64,000 nucleotides of DNA from Meghimatium bilineatum (GCA_034231615.1 CM067319.1:3903501-3967500), one strand, 5' to 3'; shown: positions 21,246 to 31,990, counted from the stretch's first letter. The notes: generated by a model from the sequence alone, not told the origin. Made by a program: numbers and translations.

Positions 21246-21438
21246 CTTTTGGAGATGCAATAAAAAATTCTTCCTGTACACTTTGGCAAAGCGGCATTTA
21301 TTTCCAAAGCCTTAACAGCCTCCCTGCACTCCTTAACAGGAAATCACGCAGTAATGAAAGTTTATGTAAATGTGAACAGTGCCGTTGTTACTCGTCGTTT
21401 TTTGTAGTGAATGTTAAAAGGATGTTTTATCTAAACGT

Positions 21439-21656
21439 CTTTTTTTTATCAAAGAGACTGTTGAACACCTACTACTGCAGTGCCCAAAACTAACAGACAT
21501 CCGACAATAACTATTACCAACACTTCCAGCTATACACAACACACTCTACACAACTACACCACAACTGAAGAAAACCTGTGCATTCGCCAGAAGGGTCATG
21601 GGCTGTCAAGAGCTTCCTGCTCACAGCGAAAGGGATTCAATCATCATCATCATCAT
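21439..21656 (+). mobile_element. LINE C-terminal zinc-finger relic with ATC tail
   Basis: From 21454 one frame reads ETVEHLLLQCPKLTDIRQ, a single TAA stop, LLPTLPAIHNTLYTTTPQLK, then KTCAFARRVMGCQELPAHSE and RDS before ATCATCATCATCATC. E-T-x-E-H-L-L-L-x-C-P is the histidine-cysteine box that closes ORF2 in LINEs of the Jockey/I-like type with RNase H, here with a long-conserved 'LLP..NTLY' region after it. Only one stop interrupts about 65 codons, so the fragment is fairly young. The ATC run is its 3' tail. Confidence 0.72.
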
Positions 21657-21740
21657 GAAAACGTCGATTATCGTGTGTTATTATGTGCGTTTCCAGTGAT
21701 TAGCAAAACTTCATTACCCTATTCCAAGTTTCGCCTGTTG
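21657..21740 (-). mobile_element. Family-B hairpin half copy
   Basis: GAAAACGTCGATTATCGTGT, then GTTATTATGTGCGTTTCCAG, then TGATTAGCAAAACTTCATTA and CCCTATTCC is the reverse of the block at 17748-17850. It directly follows the LINE tail at 21656, so the LINE may have inserted into it. Confidence 0.55.
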
Positions 21741-22894
21741 GGTTTTAGTTTTATAGCTGTCCGCACATATTATCGATCTATATCAACTAACACATGTGAT
21801 TAATTTATATCCTTGTATGTAGATCGGGTTTTTCCTGTACTTGCAATTTCTGATTCAAGATAATTCAAAAAAGAGCAATGTAGCCGGGAACTACTTCCAC
21901 GAGATAAACTTAACACAAAATTTACTTCTGATGTCATCAGTCCAAGTCCTACTACTCGTGTGCTGCCTTATTTGCATTTTATGTGTTTGGTAATCCATCC
22001 GCTCCGAGCAGTGAACGATACTTTGTTACGAGGGGGATCTGAGAGAGAGTGGTCTGTGTATATGTAAATTTGTCACATGGGTTGAGGTCGAGTTTATTTC
22101 TCTGTTTTGTTGTATATTTGAGAGTTGTAAGTTGGAGTTGAGGAGAGAGTAGAAGTAAGAAGAGTGGTAGTAGGAGTTACAATGTGTACGAGAGACAGTA
22201 GAAATGGCAGTATAAGAAATATTATGCAGAAGAGGAAAAGAGTGTGAGAGAAAGAGAGTGTGTGAGAGTATGAGAGACTGAGAGTGTGTGAGAGGCACAG
22301 CGTATTTCGAGGTTGTGTATAAGAGGCAGAGAATGTGTTAGATGCAGCGAGTACATGAGAGGCAGAGAGTACGTGAGAAACAAAGAGTACGTGAGAGGCA
22401 GAGAGTACGTGAGAGACAAAGAGTGTATAATGCATCCAATGCTTCTGTTCTAGGGGAAAAAAGGTGGGGATACGCTTAGTTTGGCCAAAATTGTCTGTAC
22501 TTTTAGTGCTAACAGCAATCCCCCCCCCCTCCCGAATATAATACACACAAAACACAATTCATTACTTTGAAACAAGTGATGAAAATGTTGATTAATAAAA
22601 CGTACCTTTAAATGTTCGATATTCTGCTAGAAAGCATTCTAATTTCTAGAACGTATCTGTGTGGACACAGTTCTGAATTGTATTAACTAGAATCTATAGT
22701 GTACATAAGGTTTAATCCACGTGTTAGTAAATAAGAATTATTCTGGAAAAAGACTTCGGTAAATGCCTACGCCGACTAGATACTGATTTTGTTTGAAAAT
22801 ATGTAACAATCATTTATGTCCAGCCATTAACTGCTTTTCCTTGACGATCAAAGCATCATATATGATGACGAAGAAAACTGGAAACTCACATCAA
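21741..22894. other. No gene; GA-rich degenerate repeats at 22222-22430
   Basis: The GA-rich part contains GTGAGAGGCAGAGAGTAC-type 18-bp units (about 22330-22420) and looser GAGAGTGTGTGAGAG units to their left. A ten-base C run is at 22520-22529. The minus-strand frame of about 150 codons through here is low-complexity (SHVLSASHVL) and not a gene. The rest shows nothing. Confidence 0.6.
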
Positions 22895-23560
22895 CTCACT
22901 CTCAATAAATATGCAATAAATATAACATTCGAATTAACACACAAAAGACAGAATATATGCAAATAATGAAATCAATAGACCATTTAAACATCCAAATAGA
23001 GAACAAAAATAAAACAAGTCAAAGAGTTCAAGTAACAAGGACGTATCTCTACCGAAGACGGACGACTCGGCAGAGAGATAGAAATAAGATATATAAAGGC
23101 ACATACTGTGACATACTAGATGTCACCTTTGTTATTTCACCCAATAATCAACATGAGAGTAAAAAAATAAAACAATGATTAATATCATCTTTATACCAAC
23201 ACTTGGCTACCAATGTCAGACTTGGTAACTGACATCTACACATAAGAGAAAGATCGAAACATGCGAAATGAAATGTATAATGAAGGCTATTGGAATCACC
23301 AGACTTGACAAAATGCGTAATGAGAACATAAGAAAGATAATTGATATCACATCGTGCATAGAATATATGGAGAAACAACAGATAAAATGGTTTGGACATC
23401 TTATGAGGATGAACGATCAACTTCTCATAAGAGTTTATAACAAGATGGAATCAGGATACAGAGCCAAGGGCAGGCATTGGAAAGACAACATCAAGACCAT
23501 CTTGAGCATACATGACTACACCTCAAACATAATCTGGCTCTCATAATAAGCCAGCAACAC
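22895..23560 (+). mobile_element. LINE-X relic, copy 1
   Basis: A decayed LINE tail with several frame changes. About 22925-22960: RINTQKTEYMQI. About 23040-23096: GRISTEDGRLGREIEIRYI. About 23196: PTLGYQCQTW, then LT. From 23268: EMKCIMKAIGITRLDKMRNE, NIRKIIDITSCIEYMEKQQI, KWFGHLMRMNDQLLIRVYNK, and GYRAKGRHWKDNIKTIL. This is the LINE-X thumb and tail region shared with 42541, 49890 and 61600. It has no catalytic domain. Confidence 0.8.
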
Positions 23561-23663
23561 ACCTGGCTCTAGAATGCAGACTACAGCTCCTTCACAAACC
23601 CTTACACTCAACTGAAAGTACGGAAGCTACGATAACACCACCTGGGAATAGATAATAGATAAT

Positions 23664-23745
23664 AGACAAGTGTCATGGTCCAGCGGTCAAAACGTTAAAT
23701 TTATAAACCATTAATACTGGAGGTCCTGTATTTCTTAGTTCGTCA
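23664..23745 (+). repeat. tRNA-like SINE head
   Basis: GTGTCATGGTCCAGCGGTCA is a good A box region (TGGTCCAGCGGT). GGAGGTCCTGTATTC, about 50 bases on, is a weak B box. A similar block lies at 40738-40800 in the opposite direction. Confidence 0.5.
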
Positions 23746-23829
23746 CCATGGACATTACAAGCCTTATGTGATTCTTCTTCTTTCGTTGGCCTGGAACATG
23801 CCTATATTTGAATTTTTGTTTACTTGTTG

Positions 23830-23960
23830 GAAAATCATCCTTCTAAAATAAGGTGTTGACTTTTATCGTAATTGTCATTGATTATCTACAGAAAGTGACC
23901 AATCAAAATCATGGGAAAATTCATATTCGTCACTACAGAAGTGTGAAACTTGATTAACCA
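23830..23960. mobile_element. Decayed H3-type foldback element
   Basis: TAATTGTCATTGATTATC, then GACCAATCAAAATCATGGGA and AAATTC resemble the inner arms of the H3 element at 31344-31522 (TTTCATTGGCTG, ACCAATTAAAATCACGGGAA). The outer arms are not recognised. Confidence 0.4.
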
Positions 23961-24278
23961 GCAGGACTGATTAAATGACGAAAGACAAGGTTTAATTGTC
24001 CAGTTATTATCAAGATGAAATCAGATATTTCTAAACTGGGGAATAGCTATTTTATCAATTTAACTATCAGTCAACAACAAGTGCGAGATGTCAGCAAATA
24101 TCCAGTATCTAATAAATTTGTGCTAGTCGGACAGCTTGAGTCAGTGTCCTAGGCTATTTAGCAAAAATGGACAGAAAATTTAAGAGATAACATTTCAAGT
24201 GTTACAATGTAGAATTATTGTCTTCTCATGGACAGGAAATGTTCTTGCTCAGGACCAAAATTATAACAAAAACGGTTG
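23961..24278. other. No feature recognised
   Basis: AT-rich sequence between the foldback relic and the 27-bp array. Confidence 0.4.
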
Positions 24279-24862
24279 GTATACGCTGTATACCTGTGTA
24301 TGTATACGCTATATACCTGTGTATGTATACGCTGCATACCTGTGTATGTATACGCTGTATACCTGTGTATGTATGTATACGCTGTATACCTGTGTATGTA
24401 TGTATACGCTGTATACCTGTGTATGTATGTATACGCTGTATACCTGTGTATGTATGTATACGCTGTATACCTGTGTATGTATGTATACGCTGTATACCTG
24501 TGTATGTATGTATACGCTGTATACCTGTGTATGTATGTATACGCTGTATACCTGTGTATGTATGTATACGCTGTATACCTGTGTATGTATGTATACGCTG
24601 TATACCTGTGTATGTATGTATATATACGCTGTATACCTGTGTATGTATGTATACGATGTGTACCTGTGTATGTATACGCTGTGTACCTGTGTATGTATAC
24701 GCTGTATACCTGTGTATGTATACGCTGTATACCTGTGTATGTATACGCTGTATACCTGTTTATGTATACGCTGTATACCTGTGTATGTATACGATGTATA
24801 CCTGTGTATGTATGTATACGCTGTATACCTGTGTATGTATACGCTGTATACCTGTGTATACA
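24279..24862. repeat. 27/23-bp minisatellite
   Basis: Units are TATACGCTGTATACCTGTGT plus ATG (23 bp, outer copies) or plus ATGTATG (27 bp, central block of about 11). One 29-bp unit has an extra TA. Frames of 190-247 codons stay open in all three plus frames and two minus frames, because neither strand of the unit contains a stop in any phase. They are by-products. Confidence 0.97.
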
Positions 24863-24925
24863 CAGAAAAAAATAGCACTGCATATATCTATCATTTAGCA
24901 GGACAATGGCGGTATCAGGAAAACA

Positions 24926-25050
24926 GAGTTACCCAGAAGTAGTTCAGGATCGATGAGTCAGGCAGATATCTCACCTAATCTGTAAAACCTACGCATTCCA
25001 TACTTTGGACTATATCATGATATTTTGCAGGAGTTTGAGAAACAAGACAG
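24926..25050. mobile_element. TIR-A right end, long form
   Basis: GTTACCCAGAAGTAGTTCAG, then CTGTAAAACCTACGCATTCC, then TTTGGACTATATCATGATAT and TTTGCAGGAGTTTGAGAAAC match, in reverse, the left-end order of CTCAAACTCC, AGGATGTAGTCC, GGAATGCG, GGTTTACAG and TTCTGGGTCAC. This copy shows that the inverted repeats are about 120-150 bp long and not just the terminal 35. Confidence 0.7.
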
Positions 25051-25085
25051 CAGAATAATAGGACTCATAACCCGTCAGGGTAGTA

Positions 25086-25190
25086 GACTGGAGACATCAG
25101 GCTCCTAAGAGTGTCAAACTGGAGACATCAGGGTCGTAGAGATGCCAATAAGAAGACATCAAGGCTGCATGATATCACACTGGAGATAGT
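25086..25190. repeat. 31-bp repeat, about 3.5 copies
   Basis: GACTGGAGACATCAGGCTCC, AACTGGAGACATCAGGGTCG, AAGAAGACATCAAGGCTGC and CACTGGAGATAG occur at about 31-bp spacing and are increasingly diverged. Confidence 0.8.
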
Positions 25191-26009
25191 AAAAAGCTCT
25201 CGGAACACCTTTATCCTCAGTCATTCGAAGGAGTGTAGAAAAAGCCATGCCCGGACCATTCCTTTATGTTATCAATCCAGGATTTTCTTAACAACTCTTC
25301 TCCTTCCACCTACAGAAGAAAAAAAAGGTATAAATGATTAAATGAAAACTGTTCATTCACAATAAACAATTCAATCAAGCAACTCAGTCAAGCAACTCAA
25401 TCAAACAGACAATATATGTATAAGACTGGGACAGAAAATAGTTAATGCCAACTAAGTCACATTGTTTGGTAGAGTAATCGTGTGTTCTCGTTTAATATCG
25501 TAAACCGAGGACTATGGAAGGAAGGAACTCACACATAAACAGACAAAGGCGTGATATCCGGAGATAGAAATGGAAAGAAAACACTCGAGCATATTGCGTT
25601 ACATGCAAATAATGATCTCTGAGCCATAATCAATAACTGACAACTAGAGAGACAAGTGGCCTACATTTACTGAAGCGTAGGCATCCACAAGGCATCTGTT
25701 GCAACAGACACAACCTGTGCACATTCATCCAATCCTACTCTTTCTATGGATGTGTGAATCATGGTCAGAGAGAGGGGGGTATACCACGGGATGGGGGGGG
25801 GGGTAGGATGTACTTTGACATATTACAGTTGCCAACGTGGTTGTGACGACAGAAAGGTAAAGAAGAAGTGTGAAACTGTTACCAGCCACCCATGTTGTAG
25901 ACATCGACTGAGAGTGGTTTTTAAAGTCAAGTTGGCTGTCCCATCCTGAACGGGTCAAATAATTCAAAAGTCATAATAAAATCGTATTTGTTGGTCCAAA
26001 AAGATGCAG
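25191..26009. other. No gene recognised
   Basis: Mixed AT-rich sequence. (C)AATCAAGCAACTCA(G/A) occurs twice near 25374 and 25386. An 11-base G run is at 25793-25803. The minus-strand frame 25725-25967 has no motif. Confidence 0.4.
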
Positions 26010-26085
26010 AAATCGCAATTAAGCTGTAAACTATGACAGAACGCATTACGTGCACATGACTACATCCTGCTACTTTACAGGAGTG
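26010..26085. mobile_element. TIR-A right end
   Basis: AAGCTGTAAACTATGACAGA, then ACGCATTACG and GACTACATCCTGCTACTTTA then CAGGAGTGAG. This is the reverse of the left consensus, with the final TTTGAGAAC altered. Confidence 0.62.
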
Positions 26086-26142
26086 AGTGCAGATCAAATA
26101 AACGACGCGAAAGTCAACCGACGTTTTTATTATTTTGCATAC

Positions 26143-26265
26143 GTTCTCAAACTCCTACAGATTTGCAGGATGTAGTCTGTAGACGGAATGCGAGTTGCAC
26201 CTCAGCCTTTCGAACCAACACATCCGAGTTCAGAATAAATTTTAGGTCACTCGGACGTGCAATTG
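26143..26265. mobile_element. TIR-A left end
   Basis: ACGTTCTCAAACTCCTACAG, then ATTTGCAGGATGTAGTCTGT, then ACACATCCGAGTTCAGAATA and AATTTTAGGTCAC match the consensus through about 120 bp. It lies just after a right end (26010-26085), so two copies sit back to back with about 57 bases between. Confidence 0.7.
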
Positions 26266-26277
26266 ATTGAACACCTA

Positions 26278-26296
26278 CCCCCCCCCCCCCCCCCCC
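26278..26296. repeat. 19-base C run
   Basis: The longest C homopolymer in the window. It may be longer or shorter in reality, because such runs are often mis-sequenced. Confidence 0.9.
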
Positions 26297-26589
26297 ACAG
26301 AAATTCCTTTGTTGAAGCGTATTACATGTCTGTCATAATGATGCTATTTATTACTTCACTTTTGTCCCCGTCAATCCGTGGGTAGAATAGACGTTTCAGC
26401 TAAACGTACTTTAACATGAAAATATACTCGGTGTCACGTGGTGGTCAGTCCTGTATGTTTTTATAAGTAAAATTGAATAGATTAAACTTCGAAAGTTTGT
26501 TCTAATTTCAACCATATCAGAGTCAATTTGGCTGTATGTTTACGCGACAGCAATTACAGGTAGTTATTTTATATCTGACAATTTTATTC

Positions 26590-27190
26590 ATATCTCAATG
26601 ATGGGTAAACAATCAGCTGCTCTGATATAATAACTAAACTCTGAGAATTACATTTACCAGTGATAACTAAATCATTACGTTGCGCGGTATAACTAAACTC
26701 TGAAAATGAAACGGAGCCTTGGTCAAATAACTGAATATAAGATCATGAAACTAAACTCTGACATCTTAGTTCTAGGAATGGAGTTAAAATGTGATAAAAG
26801 AACCGAGCTTTGATAAAGAAACAGAACTTAAGCTCTCGGATTAAATAACTGAACTCTCAGAATTAACAACTCTATAGTCAAATAGCTAAATTCTTTGGGG
26901 AGGAAAAAAAACTAACATCTAATGTCGTAGTTCTGAGAATTAAAATGAACTCTGACAAAATAATTGTTCTCAGAGTTCTAGGAATTACATTGAACTCTTA
27001 TAAAAGAACTGTTATCTGAGAATGAAACAACGCTCTGGTAAAAGAAAATAACGGAAACCTATGAAAAGAACACTGAAACTCTAGAACTTTAGCTCTGTGA
27101 TTAAACTGAGATCTGATAATATAACTGAGCCCCGATGCTGAAACTGAGATTGCGGATAAAATAACTGAACTATGAGAATGAACGATTGAA
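26590..27190. repeat. Old degenerate tandem repeat
   Basis: The motif A(A)CT(A/G)AACTCTGAGAATTA recurs irregularly about 15-20 times (for example 26633, 26691, 26751, 26847, 26949, 27079). Spacing is uneven and identity is low, unlike the sharp arrays elsewhere. I infer an old array decayed by mutation. Confidence 0.7.
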
Positions 27191-27225
27191 ACGGAATGAG
27201 TTTTAATATTTCAGAGATGCCATAT

Positions 27226-27295
27226 GGTCGTGTTTAGAAAACGTGTTGACTCATTGTGCGAGACCAATAGGTGCCACCTAAACTGTTCTAGTTCA
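27226..27295 (+). repeat. Possible tRNA-like SINE head
   Basis: GTGTTGACTCATTGTGCGAG, then CACCTAAACTGTTCTAGTTC, then AAATCTCGTC. CTAGTTCAAATCTCG is a reasonable B box; the A box is unclear. Confidence 0.35.
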
Positions 27296-27589
27296 AATCT
27301 CGTCTACTGCCTTGGAATTGTTTTCTCGTATAAGTAGTAAAGCAATAAAGAGAATAAAATTTCATCAAATGAAACAGTTTTCTTGATAAATTCGAGATAA
27401 ACTAAAAGTATAACTAGTATGATTAAAACAAGGGGACATTGTACCAAAAAAACTCAGTTTTACAACTTCACACAGTATAACTCGACAGGTGTTGTTTAAA
27501 AGGATAAATAGTATATATCTTGTTTACCTGTGTAACACCTGTTTTTCTGTGTTGGAAGTCATTGTTAAAAAAGAAAAGGGTTGAATCAA

Positions 27590-28331
27590 CTATGAAGGTG
27601 TGTAGTAGGTACAGTACAACGATGAACGTGTGTAGTTGGTACAGTAAAACGATGAACGTGTGTAGTTGGTACAGTAAAACGATGAACGTGTGTAGTTGGT
27701 ACAGTACAACGATGAACGTGTGTAGTTGGTACAGTAAAACGATGAACGTGTGTAGTTGGTACAGTAAAACGATGAACGTGTGTAGTTGGTACAGTACAAC
27801 GATGAACGTGTGTAGTTGGTACAGTACAACGATGAACGTGTGTAGTTGGTACAGTAAAACGATGAACGTGTGTAGTTGGTACAGTAAAACGATGAACGTG
27901 TGTAGTTGGTACAGTAAAACGATGAACGTGTGTAGTTGGTACAGTAAAACGATGAACGTGTGTAGTTGGTACAGTAAAACGATGAACGTGTGTAGTTGGT
28001 ACAGTAAAACGATGAAGGTGTGTAGTTGGTACAGTAAAACGATGAAGGTGTGTAGTTGGTACAGTAAAACGATGAACGTGTGTAGTTGGTACAGTACAAC
28101 GATGAACGTGTGTAGTTGGTACAGTACAATGATGAACGTGTGTAGTTGGTACAGTACAACGATGAACGTGTGTAGTTGGTACAGTACAACGATGAACGTG
28201 TGTAGTTGGTACAGTACAACGATGAACGTGTGTAGTTGGTACAGTACAATGATGAACGTGTGTAGTTGGTACAGTACAATGATGAACGTGTGTAGTTGGT
28301 ACAGTACAATGATGAACGCGTGTAGTTTGAG
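27590..28331. repeat. 30-bp minisatellite, about 24 copies
   Basis: The unit contains ACGATGAACGTGTGTAGTTG then GTACAGTA(A/C)A. The 30-bp period keeps a plus-strand frame open from 27520 to 28359 (279 codons, decapeptide NVCSWYS(K/T)TM) and a 239-codon minus frame. Unit variants are AAA/ACA (Lys/Thr), ACG/ATG (Thr/Met) and AAC/AAG (Asn/Lys), all amino-acid-changing with none silent. This argues against selection for a protein. Only about 24 nonrepeat codons precede the array. Confidence 0.96.
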
Positions 28332-28408
28332 AGATTACAACGCTTTGATTAATAGATGATGTAATATTAATTGTAACATATTGGAAGTAAGTGCAGTGGA
28401 GGTAGTAG

Positions 28409-28445
28409 GTAGTGTTTGTAGTAGTAATATTATTATTATTATTAT

Positions 28446-28480
<35 letters not shown>

Positions 28481-28519
28481 ATAGTGGTAGTAGTAGTAGT
28501 AGTAGTAGTAGTAATAGTG

Positions 28520-28553
<34 letters not shown>

Positions 28554-28917
28554 CAGCAGTACTAGTAGTAGTTGTTGTTGGATTAATAGCATTAGTAGCA
28601 TTCGTAGAATTAGTAGTTTAGTAGTAGTAGTAGTAGTCATTGTTGTCGTAATAGTAGTAATAGTAGTATTAATAGTAGTAGTAGCAGTAGTGATAGTCGT
28701 AGTAGTATTAACAGTACTATTATTAGTAGTAGTGGTAAGAATGGCATTAGAAATATAGATAATAGTAGTAATATTAGTATTCGTAATAGTACTATTAGTA
28801 GTATTCGTGGTAGTAGTAATAGTAGTAGTAGTAGTAATAGCAGTAGTAGTAGTAGTAGTAATGTTAGTAGTAGTTGTAATAGTAGTAGCAGTAGTAATAA
28901 TTGTGTCGTAATAGCAT

Positions 28918-28963
<46 letters not shown>

Positions 28964-29095
28964 TATAATAGTATTAGAAGTAGTAGTACTTATTGCTGTA
29001 GTAATATCAGTAGTTGTAGTAATAGTATTAGTATTTGTTGCAGTAGTATCTGCTGTTGTAGTATAAGTTGTTGTTGTGGTTGTAGAGATCAGTGT
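28409..29095. repeat. AGT trinucleotide array, imperfect
   Basis: About 690 bases built on AGT with AAT, ATT, GGT and TGT variants; purest at 28448-28550 and 28918-28965. Frames rich in Ser, Val or Leu are by-products. Confidence 0.95.
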
Positions 29096-29254
29096 CCCAA
29101 GTTGGAGAATCTTCTACAACTGATGGAACTTTGTAATGACTTGCTAACAACATCAAGGCATGCTAAACATGAAATTGTTCGAACCTTACCAGCATTCCAT
29201 GCATGGGTCTTCAGCAGACTTCTTCCCGTCAGAGATTACGATTTGACTAGTTAA

Positions 29255-29345
29255 TACGAAGCCGTACCTCCTTAGTAGTCTCTTACAACATGCATGGCAG
29301 GCAGCAGTGTGAATGTCCTTAGTTCCCATTTCGGCCCAGCAGCAC
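29255..29345. mobile_element. TIR-A interior fragment
   Basis: GAAGCCGTACCTCCTTAGTA, then GTCTCTTACAACATGCATGG, then CAGGCAGCAGTGTGAATGTC matches the inner box of TIR-A elements (2249, 19635, 37258, 51262). No terminus was found nearby. Confidence 0.55.
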
Positions 29346-29795
29346 ATAAGGTTTATGTTAAGATCGAAATATATTATCCAGGTGTCATGTCAAATCGTGC
29401 CTAATTTCGGACGGTGATTCTGTCATTTTGACATTGAGAACTGCCATTGTCAGGCCGACATGTGTCACTTTTTATTAGACAATAAATTTGTTTGAATAGT
29501 TGGAAAGTTGTTTCCAGGTTCGCTGTCAGTGTAAATCAATCGGAGAACATCTTATGTAAATATATCTAGTCGAAAGCATGTCCGGGTCAGAATTTACAAT
29601 TAAATATATCTATATGTAGCTGTAGTAATTTTCCAACAATATTTACTTTCCGCAGTTTGCCATTGTTTTCTGAAGGTTCCAGGTGTCTATAACGTATTTT
29701 TGAAATCGCATTAGGCATCTTGGTTGTCTCAGATGTGTGAATTATCTCCCAGCCACGGAGCCATACACAAGTATTAACAAATATGTACAATATAT

Positions 29796-29976
29796 ACACG
29801 GGTCAAGGTTCACATAGCACAGATCATTAATTATATTGTACTCGGGTCAAGGTTCACATAACACAGATCATTAATTATATTGTACTCGGGTCAAGGTTCA
29901 CATAACACAGATCATTAATTATATTGTACTCGGGTCAAGGTTCACATAACACAGATCATTAATTATATTGTACTTT
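29796..29976. repeat. 44-bp minisatellite, about 4 copies
   Basis: The unit contains CGGGTCAAGGTTCACATAAC then ACAGATCATTAATTATATTG and TACT. The text GTTCACATAGCACAG in the first copy resembles the arm of the small foldback elements (21088, 36596), so the array may have grown from one. Confidence 0.95.
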
Positions 29977-30269
29977 GGGGTTTCCAATTTATACTCCGCT
30001 CATTAAAAAAATGTGGAATGTCGCCTGCTAAAAGTTTTGCTTGTTGTTCGCCCATCACATGATGATGATGACCATTTGTTACATCCCCTTTTGAAATTCA
30101 GTTAGAGTTATGTCCTTGACTACGAGTTAGTATTTGACTAATAATCCATATTCTGGCCGTAAATTCGGGCATGAGATGACCACAGTAGTTGGTTTTTGTT
30201 TTATCTACCCGTTACTATCTAGCTACTCTCCGTTGTTTTGTTGAAGCATTTCTCGTCATTTCATAAGAT

Positions 30270-30860
30270 TCTGCACCTTTTGTGACTGTAGAGCGCCATT
30301 TACAGGCCCGCAGACAGATAAGGTTACACTCGTACCCCCCCCCCCCAAGCAAATCGGAATATAGCATTTAATATTAGTAACTTGACCAAAAGACAAGCAA
30401 AAATCCCTCAAAAAGCCCCCCCCCCCAATTAGTGATTTCCCCTAAATTGTCACCATTTGTTTTTTTAAGCAATATAACTATCTAACAGACGAAAACACAC
30501 CATTGCAATTTTTATGTAACCCCACCCCCTCCCTCAGCTTTGAAGATATATATACGGACCTGTATCCCCACCTCCTCCCTCACCTTTGAAGATATCCTAT
30601 CTACGGCCCTCGCCATGTCGCTCATTTTTTTGGTGAAAGGTCCCCACCAAATATTTGGGTCTATTTCAAAGGTATTCAGGGAGGTCTTTAACCAATCCCT
30701 GTAACACTTCTTGCAGTCATCTTGATATGGTGTGCCCTTCTGCAACTCTCGATAGAGAAGTATCTTTGGTAGGCGACGATCTACATACCTACCAGATGCT
30801 GCAACTTTTGTGGCTGTAGAGGGCCATGTACAGGACCGCAGATAGATAGCTTCCCACTAG
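30270..30860. repeat. Duplicated segment with C tracts
   Basis: TTCTGCACCTTTTGTGACTG, then TAGAGCGCCATTTACAGGCC, then CGCAGACAGATAAG (30270-30330) recurs at 30793-30850 with a few changes. Between them are C runs at 30335 (12) and 30416 (11), and a two-copy block CCTCCCTCA(G/C)CTTTGAAGATAT at about 30530 and 30574. I infer two copies of a C-rich repeat, or a local duplication. Confidence 0.65.
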
Positions 30861-31004
30861 AATAACTGTCCAACGAATCTGTGTCTGCATCAGAATAATG
30901 TCAATGCTAGGGGTACCAGATGTGTCAAGGACAGTGCTATTTAACGGAGCTAGAAATGAGATCAAAGCATAGTACTACTGATTTATTATGTATGTAGTAA
31001 GCGT

Positions 31005-31110
31005 AGACTGCCGGATTTAGTAATGTAAAGTATATGGGTGTCAGTTTTCTTTATGTAAACTATATGGGTTCTGATCTTTGTAATGTAAAGTATATGGGTT
31101 CGGATCTTTG
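31005..31110. repeat. About 30-bp repeat, 3 copies
   Basis: GTAATGTAAAGTATATGGGT then (G/T)TC(A/T/G)G at 31021, 31050 and 31079, the middle copy with TATGTAAACT. Confidence 0.85.
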
Positions 31111-31343
31111 TAAATCTCGGATATTTGTTCCGAGAGCTTTGTGGTAATGTAAATTACATTGAACGAGTTCAGAAAAATGTTTGAGATACGTTGGTTTAAA
31201 AGAGTTTTATTACCTCCAGAAATAAATCACTCTTGTTTTTTTACTTAGTAAAAAAAAAAATCTTGAGAAAGAAAATAAACAAAAAGAAGAAAACCTCGAA
31301 TAAGGTGTGTCACTTGTCAGATATATAGAGCTTGGCCGTCATC
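31111..31343. other. No feature recognised
   Basis: AT-rich, with A runs at 31249-31259. No repeat or coding signature. Confidence 0.4.
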
Positions 31344-31522
31344 TTTATAAGACCTATGGGCTAATGGGAAAACAGCCAACCGAGATGTCTCATTTTACTA
31401 TTCCTGTGGATTTCATTGGCTGTCAACACAAAGTATACAAATATTTACCAATTAAAATCACGGGAAAATCAAAAGGAGTCATTTTAGAAGGCTGTTTCAC
31501 ATTAGCTAATAGGTCTTATATA
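31344..31522. mobile_element. Hairpin element H3
   Basis: The left terminus TTTATAAGACCTATGGGCTA then ATGGGAAAACAGCC (31344-31377) is inverted at 31490-31522 (GGCTGTTTCACATTAGCTAA then TAGGTCTTATATA). Inside, TTCCTGTGGATTTCATTGGC is inverted as ACCAATTAAAATCACGGGAA. The whole 179 bp can fold into one stem. The 77-codon open frame across it is incidental. Weak copies are at 23830-23960 and 59245-59400. Confidence 0.7.
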
Positions 31523-31837
31523 ATTGACAGTCTAGTATAGAACAATGTATGTGGGTGATACAGGAATGGGATTACTTGTCAGCCATGTTGACCTAAATGC
31601 TAATTTTGGTTGAAGAATCTGCCACCTTTAAGAGAACTATGTGTGTTTTCGAAGTCTAAAGAAAGAGTCACAGAATGATTGTTGCTTTTGTATCGATCCT
31701 TCCGGAATAAGGAGCAATTAGCTCTTCCTTCCTATGTGCAATGGGGTACTTTGCTCATGGAGATAGATGTGTCGCTCACAGACACTTGTCTTAGAGGGAA
31801 CATAGGGCATCACTTGTATCTGTTTCTTTTTCTTCAC

Positions 31838-31990
31838 CGTTCATTCTCAAACTCCCACTGTGTCTGTCTTGCAGCAGAACAATGTCCCTACTAGATTTTC
31901 AACAGGATGTAGTCCAGAAAATGGAAATGCGTTGTGTTGCCGTTTTATTTGCGCCAATTGTTAGACACATCCGTCTTCAGTGTAGTATCT
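31838..31990. mobile_element. TIR-A left end, variant with extra inner arm
   Basis: CATTCTCAAACTCCCACTGT, then CTTGCAGCAGAACAATGTCC, then CTACTAGATTTTCAACAGGA then TGTAGTCCAGAAAATGG, then TTTATTTGCGCCAATTG and CACATCCGTCTTCAG. It differs from the main form by an insertion of about 35 bases between CTCAAACTCC and AGGATGTAGTCC. The same insertion is present at 35515 and, reversed, at 48404-48545, so it defines a subfamily. Confidence 0.68.

Noticed and set aside
31307-31540. 77-codon open frame as a small gene
   Set aside because: It coincides with the H3 inverted repeat; the coding appearance is incidental to the hairpin.
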